Shown: positions 14,788 through 25,887 of the stretch, in pieces
Layout: each line of letters starts with the position of its first letter
How positions within the stretch are numbered: position 1 is the first letter of the stretch
Source: Pseudomonadota bacterium
GTDB taxonomy: Bacteria; Pseudomonadota; Alphaproteobacteria; Rhizobiales; Xanthobacteraceae
Reading direction: 5' to 3'
Length of the DNA stretch: 34,277 nt
Assembly: GCA_023404705.1 (NCBI GenBank)
Contig: JAEYAU010000200.1
Coordinates: forward strand, 1-34,277
The notes under the pieces: generated by a model
Database searches by the model: none
What the model saw: the letters and a program-made list of their open reading frames with translations, nothing else
Told to the model about the DNA's origin: nothing
Position numbers and translations under genes: made by a program

Positions 14788-17733
14788 TTGTCGAAACGCT
14801 CTCTATCCGAGCGCTCCCTGGCGAGCCGGATCAGCACGGTGCCGCAGCTCGTTGAGGCGGCGGCCGCCGAGGCGCGCGTTGCCGAGTGGCTCGAAGGCGT
14901 GGGTGCTACGCTCGCGGGCGCGCTTGCGGAGAATTCCCAGCTGCGCGGCCTGATCACGGCGGTGGCCGAGCACTCTCCCCACTTGCGCGAGCTCGCCTTC
15001 GCGGATCCGGCGCGCCTGCAGCGCCTGCTCGAAAGCGCGCCCGAGGAGCGCCTCGCCGCGCTCCTCGCCGAGGTCGCGGCCGAGGTGCCGCGTGCCGCGA
15101 GCGAGGCCGACGCCATGCGGCTGCTGCGCCAGAAGAAGGCCGAGGCTGCGCTGCTCACCGCACTCGCCGACATCGGCGGCGTCTGGCCCGTGATGCAGGT
15201 AACGCGTGCGCTCACGGAGTTCGCCGACGCCTCCGTCGCGGCGGCCGTGCGCTTCCTGCTCAACGGCGCGGCGGCCCAGGGCAAGCTCAAGCCGCCCGAT
15301 CCTGCGAAGCCCGAGCTCGGCTCGGGCTATGTCGTGCTCGCCATGGGCAAGATGGGCGCCTTCGAGCTGAACTATTCGAGCGACATCGATCTCATCGTGC
15401 TGTTCGACGCCGACGCAGCGCCGGTCGCCGAGGATGTGGAGCCCGCCGCGCTGTTCATCCGGATCACCAAGGGGCTGGTCAAGCTGCTGCAGGAGCGCAA
15501 CGGCGATGGCTATGTGTTCCGCACCGACCTGCGGCTGCGCCCCGATCCGGCCTCCACGCAGATCGCGGTCTCGCTCGCCGCGGCACTGAGCTACTACGAG
15601 AGCATCGGCCAGAACTGGGAGCGCGCCGCGCTGATCAAGGCGCGGCCCTGCGCCGGCGACATCGCGGTCGGCACTGCCTTCCTGAAGGAGGTCGCGCCCT
15701 TCGTCTGGCGCAAATATCTGGACTATGCCGCAGTCGGCGACATTCGCGACATGAAGCGGCAGATCCACGCCTACAAGGGCCACGACGAGATCGCGATCGA
15801 GGGCCACAACATCAAGCTCGGCCGCGGCGGCATTCGCGAGATCGAGTTCTTCGCCCAGACCCAGCAGCTCATCGCGGGCGGCCGCAACCCGTTCCTGCGC
15901 CAGCGCGAGACCCTCGATGTGCTCGCACGCCTCGCCGACGGCGGCTGGATCGACCCCGCGGCCGCGGTCGACCTCACCGAGGCCTACCAATTCCTGCGCA
16001 GCGTCGAGCACCGGCTGCAGATGGTGGCGGACGAGCAGACCCACACGCTGCCCGCCGATACCGAGGTGCTCGCGCGCTTCGCCCGCTTCCTCGGCTTCGA
16101 GAGCCGCGACGCCTTCGCGGCCGCGTTGCTCGAGCGCCTGCGCAAGGTCGAGCGCCACTATGCGCAGCTGTTCGAAGGCATGCCCTCGCTCATGGGCGTG
16201 CACCGGCCGCTCAAGTTTCCGGCGGAACAGAACGATCGCGACACCGTCGACCAGCTCGCCGAGCTCGGCTTCAAGCAGCCGGTGGAGGCCTCGGCCACCG
16301 TCCGCCGCTGGCTCAGCGGCGCCTATCGCTCGCTCAAAGGCGAGTATGCACGCGCGCATCTCTCCGAGCTGGTCGCGCTGTTCGTCGATCATCTCGCCCG
16401 CGCCGACAATCCCGACGCCGCGCTGCTCGCGCTCGACCGCTTCTTCAGTGGCCTGCAGGGCGGCGCGCGCTTCTATTCGCTGCTGCGCCAGAACCCCGAC
16501 TTCGTTGCGTTGCTCGGACTGATCCTTGGCACAGCGCCGCGTCTCGCCGACATCGTCGCGCGCGAGCCCGACGTCATGGACGCGCTGCTCGATCCGAACT
16601 TCTTCGGCACGCTGCCGGACGAGATCAAGCTGACGCGCGCGCTGATGATCTCGCTGGACCAGTCGAGCTCGTTCGAGGATTTCCTCGACCGCACCCGCAT
16701 GTTCGGTCACGAGCAGATGTTCCTGATCGGCGTGCGCGTGATCTCGGGGACCGTGTCGGGCGAGCAGGCGGGCGAGGCCTATGCGCGCCTTGCCGACGTG
16801 CTGATCCGCGCCGTGCTCGAATCCGTCGAGATCAAGTTCGCCTCCCTGCATGGCCGCCTTTACGATCAGAAATGTGTCGTACTCGCGATGGGGCGTCTCG
16901 GCGGCCGCGAGATGACGGCAGGCTCCGATCTCGACCTGATCATCGTCTACGATTTCGACGACGAGCACCCGGAGTCCGACGGCGAGCGGCCGCTCTACGG
17001 CAGCCAGTATTTCGCCCGATTCACCCAGCGGCTGATCAGCGCGCTCACCACCCAGACCAACTACGGCGCGCTTTATCAGGTCGACATGCGGCTGCGGCCG
17101 TCGGGCCGCTCCGGTCCGGTCGCGACCCGGCTCGCGAGCTTCCGCAGCTATCAGGAGAACGAGGCCTGGACCTGGGAGCATCTGGCGCTCACGCGGGCGC
17201 GCGTGGTCTGCGGCGCGCCGGACTTTGCGCCGAGCGTCGAGGCCGTGATCCGCGACGTGTTGCGCCAGCCGCGCGACGCGGAGACCGCCGCCGCTGACGT
17301 GGCCGAGATGCGCCAAGCGATCGCCCAGGAGTTCGGCGAGGACGAGCGCTGGAATCTCAAATACGCGGCCGGCGGGCTGATCGATCTCGAATTCATCGCG
17401 CAATATCTTCAGCTCGTGCACGCCGCCGAGTCGCCGGAGATCCTGGATACGTCGACTGCGCGCGTGCTCGACAAGGCCTTTCATCTCGGCCTCATCTCGG
17501 CCGAGGACGCCGAGGTGCTGCGTCCCGCCGCACGGCTCTACAACAACCTGCAGCAGATCCTGCGTCTCTGCATCACCGGCCCCTTCGACCCGAAGACCGC
17601 CGGCTCCGGCTTGCTCGGCCTCCTCGCCCGCGCCGGCGACATGCCGGATTTCTCGACCCTCGACGCGCATCTGCGCGAGACCCAGGCGCGGGTGAGGGCG
17701 AGCTTCGGAAGAATTTTGGGGAAGGCGCCGTAG
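14788..17733 (+). CDS. glnE: Bifunctional glutamine synthetase adenylyltransferase / adenylyl-removing enzyme
   Basis: A 981-residue GlnE, which attaches AMP to glutamine synthetase when nitrogen is plentiful and removes it when scarce, under PII control. Both nucleotidyltransferase domains are present: the N-terminal adenylyl-removing domain with S198-D199-x-D201 (NYSSDIDLIVLFD) and the C-terminal adenylyltransferase domain with G712-S713-D714-x-D716 (TAGSDLDLIIVYDF). Linked helical (GlnD_UR_UTase-like) regions follow each one, e.g. RGGIREIEFFAQTQQL and AAGGLIDLEFIAQYLQL. Length is normal for the family. The start is a TTG at 14788, 3 bases after the kinase stop, with GTAAGG just before it; the next in-frame ATG would delete about 110 residues. 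A 979-residue open frame on the opposite strand is a high-GC shadow. Confidence 0.96.
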   Translation: MSKRSLSERSLASRISTVPQLVEAAAAEARVAEWLEGVGATLAGALAENSQLRGLITAVAEHSPHLRELAFADPARLQRLLESAPEERLAALLAEVAAEVPRAASEADAMRLLRQKKAEAALLTALADIGGVWPVMQVTRALTEFADASVAAAVRFLLNGAAAQGKLKPPDPAKPELGSGYVVLAMGKMGAFELNYSSDIDLIVLFDADAAPVAEDVEPAALFIRITKGLVKLLQERNGDGYVFRTDLRLRPDPASTQIAVSLAAALSYYESIGQNWERAALIKARPCAGDIAVGTAFLKEVAPFVWRKYLDYAAVGDIRDMKRQIHAYKGHDEIAIEGHNIKLGRGGIREIEFFAQTQQLIAGGRNPFLRQRETLDVLARLADGGWIDPAAAVDLTEAYQFLRSVEHRLQMVADEQTHTLPADTEVLARFARFLGFESRDAFAAALLERLRKVERHYAQLFEGMPSLMGVHRPLKFPAEQNDRDTVDQLAELGFKQPVEASATVRRWLSGAYRSLKGEYARAHLSELVALFVDHLARADNPDAALLALDRFFSGLQGGARFYSLLRQNPDFVALLGLILGTAPRLADIVAREPDVMDALLDPNFFGTLPDEIKLTRALMISLDQSSSFEDFLDRTRMFGHEQMFLIGVRVISGTVSGEQAGEAYARLADVLIRAVLESVEIKFASLHGRLYDQKCVVLAMGRLGGREMTAGSDLDLIIVYDFDDEHPESDGERPLYGSQYFARFTQRLISALTTQTNYGALYQVDMRLRPSGRSGPVATRLASFRSYQENEAWTWEHLALTRARVVCGAPDFAPSVEAVIRDVLRQPRDAETAAADVAEMRQAIAQEFGEDERWNLKYAAGGLIDLEFIAQYLQLVHAAESPEILDTSTARVLDKAFHLGLISAEDAEVLRPAARLYNNLQQILRLCITGPFDPKTAGSGLLGLLARAGDMPDFSTLDAHLRETQARVRASFGRILGKAP

Positions 17734-17751
17734 GCGCAGCACACTCGGCTG

Positions 17752-17860
17752 TCATCCCGGAAGCCGCGTAGCGGCTGTCCGGGATCCATATCCCCTGTGG
17801 TCATGATGCGGAGAGACAGGGACTATGGATCCCGGCTCTCGCTTCGCTCGGCCGGGATGA
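17752..17860. repeat. Palindromic intergenic repeat between glnE and the PAS kinase
   Basis: An imperfect inverted repeat of about 109 bases. The outer arms are TCATCCCGG and CCGGGATGA, inner arms GGGATCCATA and TATGGATCCC, and each half carries a small hairpin of its own (e.g. AGCCGC..GCGGCT). It lies in the gap between two convergent genes and could end transcription from both sides. Its form matches palindromic repeats I recall as abundant in Bradyrhizobium and relatives. Confidence 0.75.
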
Positions 17861-17885
17861 TGTCGGAGTGAATTCACCGGCGAGA

Positions 17886-20234
<2,349 letters not shown>

Positions 20235-20294
20235 GCCTGGCCCCCGTTCGGAATGTCCCCAACACCCTGATCGGAAGGATGTGCCGCATCTCTC

Positions 20295-20324
20295 CGAATC
20301 ACTTGCATTGGAATCGAATCACTT
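20295..20324. promoter_or_regulatory. Direct repeat CGAATCACTT, two copies 20 bases apart, upstream of the PAS kinase
   Basis: CGAATCACTT occurs at 20295-20304 and again at 20315-20324, a spacing of 20 bases (two helical turns), 61-90 bases before the kinase start. Such phased repeats suit a dimeric activator or repressor, but I do not recognise the motif. The remaining gap (20235-20466) also has a GGCGGC/GCCGCC stem near 20379-20394 that lacks a T-run. Confidence 0.35.
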
Positions 20325-20466
20325 CGATTTGTCGAGAGTCCGTTACCTATGAACTTCGCCTGACATCGGTATTTTGCAGGCGGCCGAGGCCGCCGCGTAT
20401 CGCCGACAGGATTTTGGCGAAGATGAGTCCGCGGATTCCGATACCGCTCATCGGCGCGCGCGCAGA

Positions 20467-23112
20467 TCAGGACTGCGCGAGCGAGCGCTCGACGATATCC
20501 TTCACGTCGCGCGACAGCGTGGCCGCGGCCGCGACGCGCCCGAGGGCGGCTTCCGCTTTGCCGCGCCGATCCGGCTCGAGCGCGCGCCAGCTCTTGAAGG
20601 CCGTCATCAGGCGCGAGGCCACTTGCGGGTTCTTCGGGTCGAGCGCGAGCACGGTCTCGGCCAGGAAATCGTAGCCAGCCCCGTCCGCGCGATTGAACTG
20701 CGTCTGGTTCATTTGCGCGAAGGCGCCGATCAGCGAGCGCACCCGGTTCGGGTTGCCGAGCGAGAAGGCCGGATGCGCCGTGAGCGAGCGCACGCGGTCG
20801 AGGGTGCCGGCCTCCGGGATGGTCGCCTGCAGGGCGAACCATTTGTCGACGATCAGCGGATCGGACTCATAGCGGCGATAGAAGTCGTCGAGGGCGGCCT
20901 GCCGCTCCGGCACCGGATGCAGGGCGAGCGTCGCCAGCGCCGCCATGCGGTCCGTCATGTTGTTGGCCTGCTGGTATTGGCGCGCCGCGAGCGAGATGCC
21001 CGCTGCACCGCCCGCCGCGACCAGATCGAGCGCCGCGTTCTTCAGCGCGCGCCGGCCGGCGCTCGCGGCGTCCGGGCTGAAGGGCCGCTCGTCGCTCATG
21101 CGCCGATAGGTCTCGCGCAGCGCCGGGCCGAGCCGCATGCCGATCGCGCCGCGCAGCTGCTTGCGCGCCATGAAGATCGCGTCTGGATCCACGTCGCGGG
21201 CGATATCGCGCGCGATGTCGGCCTCGCTCGGCAGCGTCACGGCGAGGGCGACGAAGGCGGGCTCGAGCGCCGGATCCTCGACGATCGCGGCAATCGCCTC
21301 GGTGAGGCCGTCGTCCTCACGCGCGGGCTGCCCGGCGCGCAACGCCGCGACGTTCTCGACCAGCAGCGCGGTCGCGATCGTCTGCACGGCCTGCCAGCGG
21401 TTGAACGGATCCGGATCGTTGGCGGCGAGGAAGCGCAGGTCCTCGGCCGAAAGATTGGCCGTGAGCCGGACCGGCGCCGAGAAGCCGCGGTTGAGCGAGA
21501 GTACCGGCCGTTCGCTCAGCCCCGTGAACGTGAAGGTCTCGGTCGGCTGCGTCAGCACGATCACGCCGTGCTCGACGGCGCGGCCTTGCGCGTCCAACAG
21601 CGGCAGGTCGTTGCCGTCCGACCCGACCAGCCCGATCGCCAGCGGAATGACATGCGGCTCCTTCACGGGCTGCCCCGGCGTCGGCGGCACCGCCTGCGCG
21701 GCCTCCAGCCGATAGCTGCCGCTGCGCGCATCGTAGCTGCCGGTCACCGCCACCTCGGGCGTGCCGGCCTGCGCGTACCAGCGCATGAACTGCGTCAGGT
21801 CGCGCCGGCCTTCGTCGGCGAAGCACTGGATGAACTGCTCGACCGTGGCGGCCTGTCCGTCATGGCGCAGGAAATAGAGGTCCATGCCGGAGCGGAACAG
21901 CGTCGGCCCGAGCATGGTCTTGAGCATGCGGACGACCTCGGCGCCCTTCTCGTAGACCGTCGCCGTGTAGAAGTTGTTGATCTCGTGATAGACCGACGGC
22001 CGCACCGGATGGGCGAGCGGCCCCGCGTCCTCGACGAACTGATGCGCGCGCAGGAGCCGCACGTCGCTGATGCGCTTCACGGGCCGCGAGCGCATGTCGG
22101 AGGAGAACTCCTGGTCGCGGAACACGGTCAGCCCTTCCTTCAGGCAGAGCTGGAACCAGTCGCGGCAGGTGATGCGGTTGCCCGTCCAGTTGTGGAAATA
22201 CTCGTGCGCGATGATCGCCTCGATGCTGGCGAAGTCGGCGTCGGTCGCGGTCTCCGGGCTCGCCAGCACGTATTTGTCGTTGAAGACGTTGAGGCCCTTG
22301 TTCTCCATCGCGCCCATGTTGAAGTCGGACACGGCGACCACCATGAAGATGTCGAGATCGTATTCGCGCCCGAACGCTTCCTCGTCCCAGCGCATGGAGC
22401 GCTTGAGCGCGTCCATCGCATAGGCGCAGCGCGCCTCCTTGCCGGGCTCCACATAGATGCGCAGCACCACCTCGCGGCCGGATGCGGTGACGAACAGGTC
22501 CTCGACGCAGGCGAGATTGCCGCCGACCAGCGCGAACAGATAGGCGGGCTTGGGGAAGGGGTCGTGCCACACCGCGTAATGGCGCGTCGTGCCCGCGATG
22601 TCGCCGGCATCGACCAGGTTGCCGTTGGCGAGCAGCACCGCGGCCTCGGACGTCTCGGCTTCGATGCGCGTCGTGTAGACCGCCATCACGTCGGGCCGGT
22701 CCGGGAAATAGGTGATGCGGCGGAAGCCTTCGGCCTCGCACTGGGTGCAGTAGGTCACGCCCGAGCGGTAGAGTCCCATCAGCTGCGTGTTGGCCGACGG
22801 GTCGATCAGCGTCTCGATCTCGAGCCAGAACGGTCCGGCGGGCGGCTGCGCGATGGTCAGGCTGTCCGGGGTCGCCACATAGCTCTCGGCCGGCATCTCG
22901 GCGCCATCGAGCCGCAGCGACACCAGCGTGAGCCCGTCGCCGTCGAGTACCACGGGCGCCGGCGTGCCGTGCGTATTGGGCGTGAGCTGCAGCCGGGACG
23001 TTACGCGCGTCGCCTTCGGATCCAGCCGCACGTCGAGCTCGACGGTCTCGACCAGCCAGTCGGGCGGGCGATAGTCCTCGAGGCGGACGGGGCGGGCCTG
23101 TTCGGTACGCAT
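20467..23112 (-). CDS. pepN: Aminopeptidase N (M1 zinc metallopeptidase)
   Basis: An 881-residue cytoplasmic aminopeptidase N of the bacterial PepN type, which trims N-terminal residues from peptides during protein turnover. The exopeptidase motif is G267-A-M-E-N271 (MGAMENKGLNVF). The zinc site is H303-E304-x2-H307 (IAHEYFHNWTGNRIT) with the third ligand in the downstream LCLKEGLTVFRDQEF. The N-terminal beta domain, thermolysin-like domain, small beta domain (VTGSYDARSGSYRLEAAQ) and long helical C-terminal domain all fit PepN and its usual length of 870-890. The start MRTEQARPVRLEDYRPP matches the family. The antisense 937-residue open frame is a shadow. Confidence 0.96.
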   Translation of the reverse strand: MRTEQARPVRLEDYRPPDWLVETVELDVRLDPKATRVTSRLQLTPNTHGTPAPVVLDGDGLTLVSLRLDGAEMPAESYVATPDSLTIAQPPAGPFWLEIETLIDPSANTQLMGLYRSGVTYCTQCEAEGFRRITYFPDRPDVMAVYTTRIEAETSEAAVLLANGNLVDAGDIAGTTRHYAVWHDPFPKPAYLFALVGGNLACVEDLFVTASGREVVLRIYVEPGKEARCAYAMDALKRSMRWDEEAFGREYDLDIFMVVAVSDFNMGAMENKGLNVFNDKYVLASPETATDADFASIEAIIAHEYFHNWTGNRITCRDWFQLCLKEGLTVFRDQEFSSDMRSRPVKRISDVRLLRAHQFVEDAGPLAHPVRPSVYHEINNFYTATVYEKGAEVVRMLKTMLGPTLFRSGMDLYFLRHDGQAATVEQFIQCFADEGRRDLTQFMRWYAQAGTPEVAVTGSYDARSGSYRLEAAQAVPPTPGQPVKEPHVIPLAIGLVGSDGNDLPLLDAQGRAVEHGVIVLTQPTETFTFTGLSERPVLSLNRGFSAPVRLTANLSAEDLRFLAANDPDPFNRWQAVQTIATALLVENVAALRAGQPAREDDGLTEAIAAIVEDPALEPAFVALAVTLPSEADIARDIARDVDPDAIFMARKQLRGAIGMRLGPALRETYRRMSDERPFSPDAASAGRRALKNAALDLVAAGGAAGISLAARQYQQANNMTDRMAALATLALHPVPERQAALDDFYRRYESDPLIVDKWFALQATIPEAGTLDRVRSLTAHPAFSLGNPNRVRSLIGAFAQMNQTQFNRADGAGYDFLAETVLALDPKNPQVASRLMTAFKSWRALEPDRRGKAEAALGRVAAAATLSRDVKDIVERSLAQS

Positions 23113-23261
23113 GGGGCTTTCCGGGTTGAATCGCGACGTAGCCGGGATGTGTGCCCTGAATATGACTCGCTGTCATCCGGGCGGTAGATCGGGGCTGAAT
23201 TGCCGGTTAGCATGCAACCCATACGCGCGGCGAGAACGACCGCCGTGTCAGGGAGAACGCC

Positions 23262-24221
23262 ATGCTGAGCCGCCGTTGTCTTGTCCTTGCCGCCCTGCTG
23301 CTGTCGAGTTCCGCCGCGGTTGCCCAGACCGATGCCTATCCGAACCAGACGGTCCGCATCGTCGTGCCGTTCTCGGCCGGCAGCATCACGGACGGGCTCG
23401 CCCGCATCCTGGCCGAGAAGCTGCAGGAGCTGTGGAAACAGCAGGTGATCGTCGAGAACCGACCCGGCCTGCCCGGCACCACCAGCGTCGCCAAGAGCGC
23501 GCCCGACGGCTACACGCTGATGCTCACCTCGAACGGGCACACCATCGCGCGCATCATCAACAAGAATGTCCAGTTCGATCCCGTGGCGGATTTTGCCGCG
23601 GTGAGCCGCGTCGCCAACGTGCCGATGGCCATGATCGTGCCGCCGGACTTTCCCGCCAAGACGCTGAAGGACTTCATCGCGCTCGCCAAGGACAAGCCCG
23701 GCCAGCTCAACTTCTCCTCCGCGGGCGTCGCCTCGACCTCGTTCCTCTCGGCCGAGATCATGCGCCAGAATGCCGACGTGAAGATGGTGCACGTGCCCTA
23801 CAAGGGCGCGCCCGAGGCCGTGACCGCGGTGGTGCGCGGTGACGTCGCGATGTATTTCGCGCCGATCCCGGCGGCGCAGGAGCTCGGCGCCACCAACAAG
23901 GTGCGCGTGATGGCGATCAATTCCGATAAGCGCGTGCCGCAGCTTCCCGACGTGCCGACCGTCGCCGAGGCGGGGCTCTCGAACTATCGCTACGAGTCCT
24001 GGTTCGGCGTGCTCGCGCCTGCCGGCACGCCCCAGCCGATCCTCGCCAAGGTGAATGCCGACATCGCCAAGGTGCTCGCGATGAAGGACGTGATCGAGAA
24101 GCTCACGGTCCAGGGCTCGATCCCGGCCGCCACCACCCCCGAGGCGTTCGCCAAGATCATCAAGGACGACACCGAGCGCTACGGCGAGGTGATGAAGGCC
24201 GCCGGCGTCGGCACGAACTGA
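23262..24221 (+). CDS. Bug/TctC-family periplasmic solute-binding protein (orphan)
   Basis: A 319-residue tripartite tricarboxylate transporter-type receptor. It has a signal peptide (MLSRRCLVLAALLLSSSAAVAQ) and the family landmarks YPNQTVRIVVPFSAGSITDG, VENRPGLPGTTSVAKSAPDGYTL and VPYKGAPEAVTAVVRGDV. The ATG follows AGGGAGA at good spacing. These proteins bind carboxylates such as citrate or nicotinate, or other small acids, and hand them to TctA/TctB; neither gene is nearby, which is usual for the many orphan Bug proteins in proteobacteria. The ligand is unknown. Its stop is 6 bases from the convergent stop of the next gene. Confidence 0.92.
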   Translation: MLSRRCLVLAALLLSSSAAVAQTDAYPNQTVRIVVPFSAGSITDGLARILAEKLQELWKQQVIVENRPGLPGTTSVAKSAPDGYTLMLTSNGHTIARIINKNVQFDPVADFAAVSRVANVPMAMIVPPDFPAKTLKDFIALAKDKPGQLNFSSAGVASTSFLSAEIMRQNADVKMVHVPYKGAPEAVTAVVRGDVAMYFAPIPAAQELGATNKVRVMAINSDKRVPQLPDVPTVAEAGLSNYRYESWFGVLAPAGTPQPILAKVNADIAKVLAMKDVIEKLTVQGSIPAATTPEAFAKIIKDDTERYGEVMKAAGVGTN

Positions 24222-24227
24222 CGCGCG

Positions 24228-24575
24228 CTAGCGATAGCGATTGTATCGCCCCGCGCGGGCGTCGCCGATCGCGTCGTAGTCGCGCGTCGCCAGTGTCACG
24301 AGTCCGAGCCGGCAGTTCTTGCGCGCGCGCTGCAGGCGGAACATGGCCTCGCGCACACGGCTTTCTGCGGTGGCGCTCGTCTCGCTGAGCAGGCGACGGA
24401 TCGTGTCGCTGGCCACGGTGTCCGGCGCCTCGCAGGCGGCGCCGATCGGCCGCGTCGCATGGCTCGTGCTGGTCGAAACCGCGGTGACCGCGAGCAGCAC
24501 GGCCGCGGCGAGGGCGAGCAGCAGGCCCGTCGAGCGCAAGCCGGTCCGGTCCGCAACGGCCTGGATATCGTGCAT
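24228..24575 (-). CDS. Small membrane-anchored or secreted hypothetical protein
   Basis: A 115-residue protein with one hydrophobic helix at about residues 16-37 (STGLLLALAAAVLLAVTAVS), which could be a signal anchor or an uncleaved signal peptide. A helical, basic region follows (VREAMFRLQRARKNCRLGLVTL) with two cysteines (in ACEA and NCRL). It ends in an arginine/tyrosine-rich tail (ARAGRYNRYR). The ATG at 24575 has GGAGGGA about 6 bases upstream, while longer in-frame starts give unlikely N-termini, so the short form is preferred. I do not recognise the family. It stands alone between convergent and divergent neighbours. Confidence 0.7.
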   Translation of the reverse strand: MHDIQAVADRTGLRSTGLLLALAAAVLLAVTAVSTSTSHATRPIGAACEAPDTVASDTIRRLLSETSATAESRVREAMFRLQRARKNCRLGLVTLATRDYDAIGDARAGRYNRYR

Positions 24576-24690
24576 GGTCTTCCCTCCGCATTCCGGCGGT
24601 CCTCCGCCGAGGAAAGAGCACGCTAAGCAGCGTCGGGGTGGCCGCGATATCCAGTTGCCGCCGGCTTGAACGCCCGATCGCAGCTCCGTC

Positions 24691-24719
24691 GTTATCCAGA
24701 AACTGCAACAAACCCCCGG
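24691..24719 (+). promoter_or_regulatory. Conserved upstream element of the first AraC-type gene
   Basis: A 29-base block beginning 94 bases before the ATG matches, without gaps, 21 of 29 bases in a block exactly 94 bases before the ATG of the second AraC paralogue. The core is TCCAGA-N2-C-N-GCAA-N-AAAC. It could be a shared operator, perhaps for autoregulation, or a relic of the gene duplication. Confidence 0.5.
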
Positions 24720-24784
24720 AATGCCCACGCGCCCTTACCCGGGCCATAAACTGACGTTACGGTATAAGGGAAAGGGGGCTGAGC

Positions 24785-25774
24785 ATGGGCTATGCGCCAC
24801 TACTGGAGAACCGTACGGTCTTTCGCAGCCGCGATCCCGACGAGACGCACGCCTTTCTGGTGAGCAAGGATTTTCGCTGCGATCTGCCGGCGCGCGCCGC
24901 GCCGACGCTCGACGCGTGGTTCAACGGCGTCTACCTGCCCGGCATGTATATCGGCTATGTCCAGTATGGAGCGCCCGTGTCGGTGCGCGCCGTCGGCCGC
25001 GACGATTACTGGATCCAGTTTCCCCTGCGCGGCCAGCTCGAGGTGAAGACGGGCCGCGCCGAGGTGCAGTGCCGCGACGGCACCGCGGCGGTCGCATCGC
25101 CGACGCGCGCCGACTACTACCAGACGCGCTCGGACGCCAGCGGCGCGCGCATCCATGTCTGCATGTGGAAGCATGCGATGCTCGCGCAGCTCACGGCGCT
25201 GCTCGGCGAGGCGCCGACGGTGCCGATCGAGTTCGCGTCCGAGATGGATCTGACCTCCGGCTACGGCCAGAGCCTTGCTCGCTACATCACGATGGCGATC
25301 ACCGATCTCGCGCGGCCGGACTCGGCGCTCTGCGGCATCGACATGATGAGCTCGTTCGAGGAGATGTTCCTCACGCGCTTCCTGCTCTCGCACCCGAGCT
25401 CCTATTCGGAGCTGCTGCTGGCGCGCGGGGCGCAGCTCTCGCCGCGCGACGTCAAGCGCGCCGTCGACTATGTCGAGGCCCATCTCGCCAACGCGATCAG
25501 CATCGCGGATCTCGCACGCGCGGCTGGCGTGCCCGGACGCACGCTGTTCAAGCATTTCAAGGACACGCGCGGCGTCTCACCGATGCGCTTCGTCCGCAAC
25601 GCCCGCTTCACGCGCGTGCGCGAGGCGCTGCTCAGCGCCAGCCCCGACGACAGCGTCACGGCCATCGCCCTCGGTCTCGGCTTCACCCATATGGGCCGCT
25701 TCTCGGTGGAGTACCGCAAACGCTACGGCGAGAGCCCGTCCGAGACGTTGCGAAAGCGGCGGGACCCGTCCTGA
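24785..25774 (+). CDS. AraC-family transcriptional regulator, copy 1
   Basis: A 329-residue regulator. Residues 1 to about 215 form an AraC-binding-like (cupin-related) sensor domain with RDPDETHAFLVSKDF and FNGVYLPGMYIGYVQYGAPV. The C-terminal domain, from about 225, holds two helix-turn-helix motifs: SIADLARAAGVPGRTLFKHFKD and DDSVTAIALGLGFTHMGRFS with the EYRKRYGESPSETLRKR family end. The layout matches the AndR/EutR-like AraC group, in which the N-terminal domain binds an aromatic or amine effector; the effector here is unknown. The ATG follows AAAGGGGG. A close paralogue lies directly downstream on the same strand, so this is a tandem duplication. Confidence 0.92.
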   Translation: MGYAPLLENRTVFRSRDPDETHAFLVSKDFRCDLPARAAPTLDAWFNGVYLPGMYIGYVQYGAPVSVRAVGRDDYWIQFPLRGQLEVKTGRAEVQCRDGTAAVASPTRADYYQTRSDASGARIHVCMWKHAMLAQLTALLGEAPTVPIEFASEMDLTSGYGQSLARYITMAITDLARPDSALCGIDMMSSFEEMFLTRFLLSHPSSYSELLLARGAQLSPRDVKRAVDYVEAHLANAISIADLARAAGVPGRTLFKHFKDTRGVSPMRFVRNARFTRVREALLSASPDDSVTAIALGLGFTHMGRFSVEYRKRYGESPSETLRKRRDPS

Positions 25775-25793
25775 GGATGGGCGGTCCGGACAC

Positions 25794-25822
25794 ATTGTCC
25801 AGATCCGGCAAGAAACGCCCGC
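25794..25822 (+). promoter_or_regulatory. Conserved upstream element of the second AraC-type gene
   Basis: Partner of the block at 24691-24719, with the same 94-base distance to the ATG and 21 of 29 identical bases. It lies wholly in the 113-base gap after copy 1, so copy 2 probably has its own promoter. Confidence 0.5.
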
Positions 25823-25887
25823 CGGCGGGCAGGAACCATCGCAGAGCGGCGCGCCCGCGATAGAGTCGCGAGGGATTGGGGGCGGGC

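Noticed and set aside
14803..17742. 979-residue open frame antisense to glnE
   Set aside because: Lies fully opposite a well-supported gene; its translation is rich in R, A, G, E and H with no domain, as expected from high-GC shadow frames.
20374..23187. 937-residue open frame antisense to pepN
   Set aside because: pepN has intact GAMEN and HExxH motifs on the other strand; the antisense product is low-complexity (R, A, G, E, H) and spans non-coding flanks.
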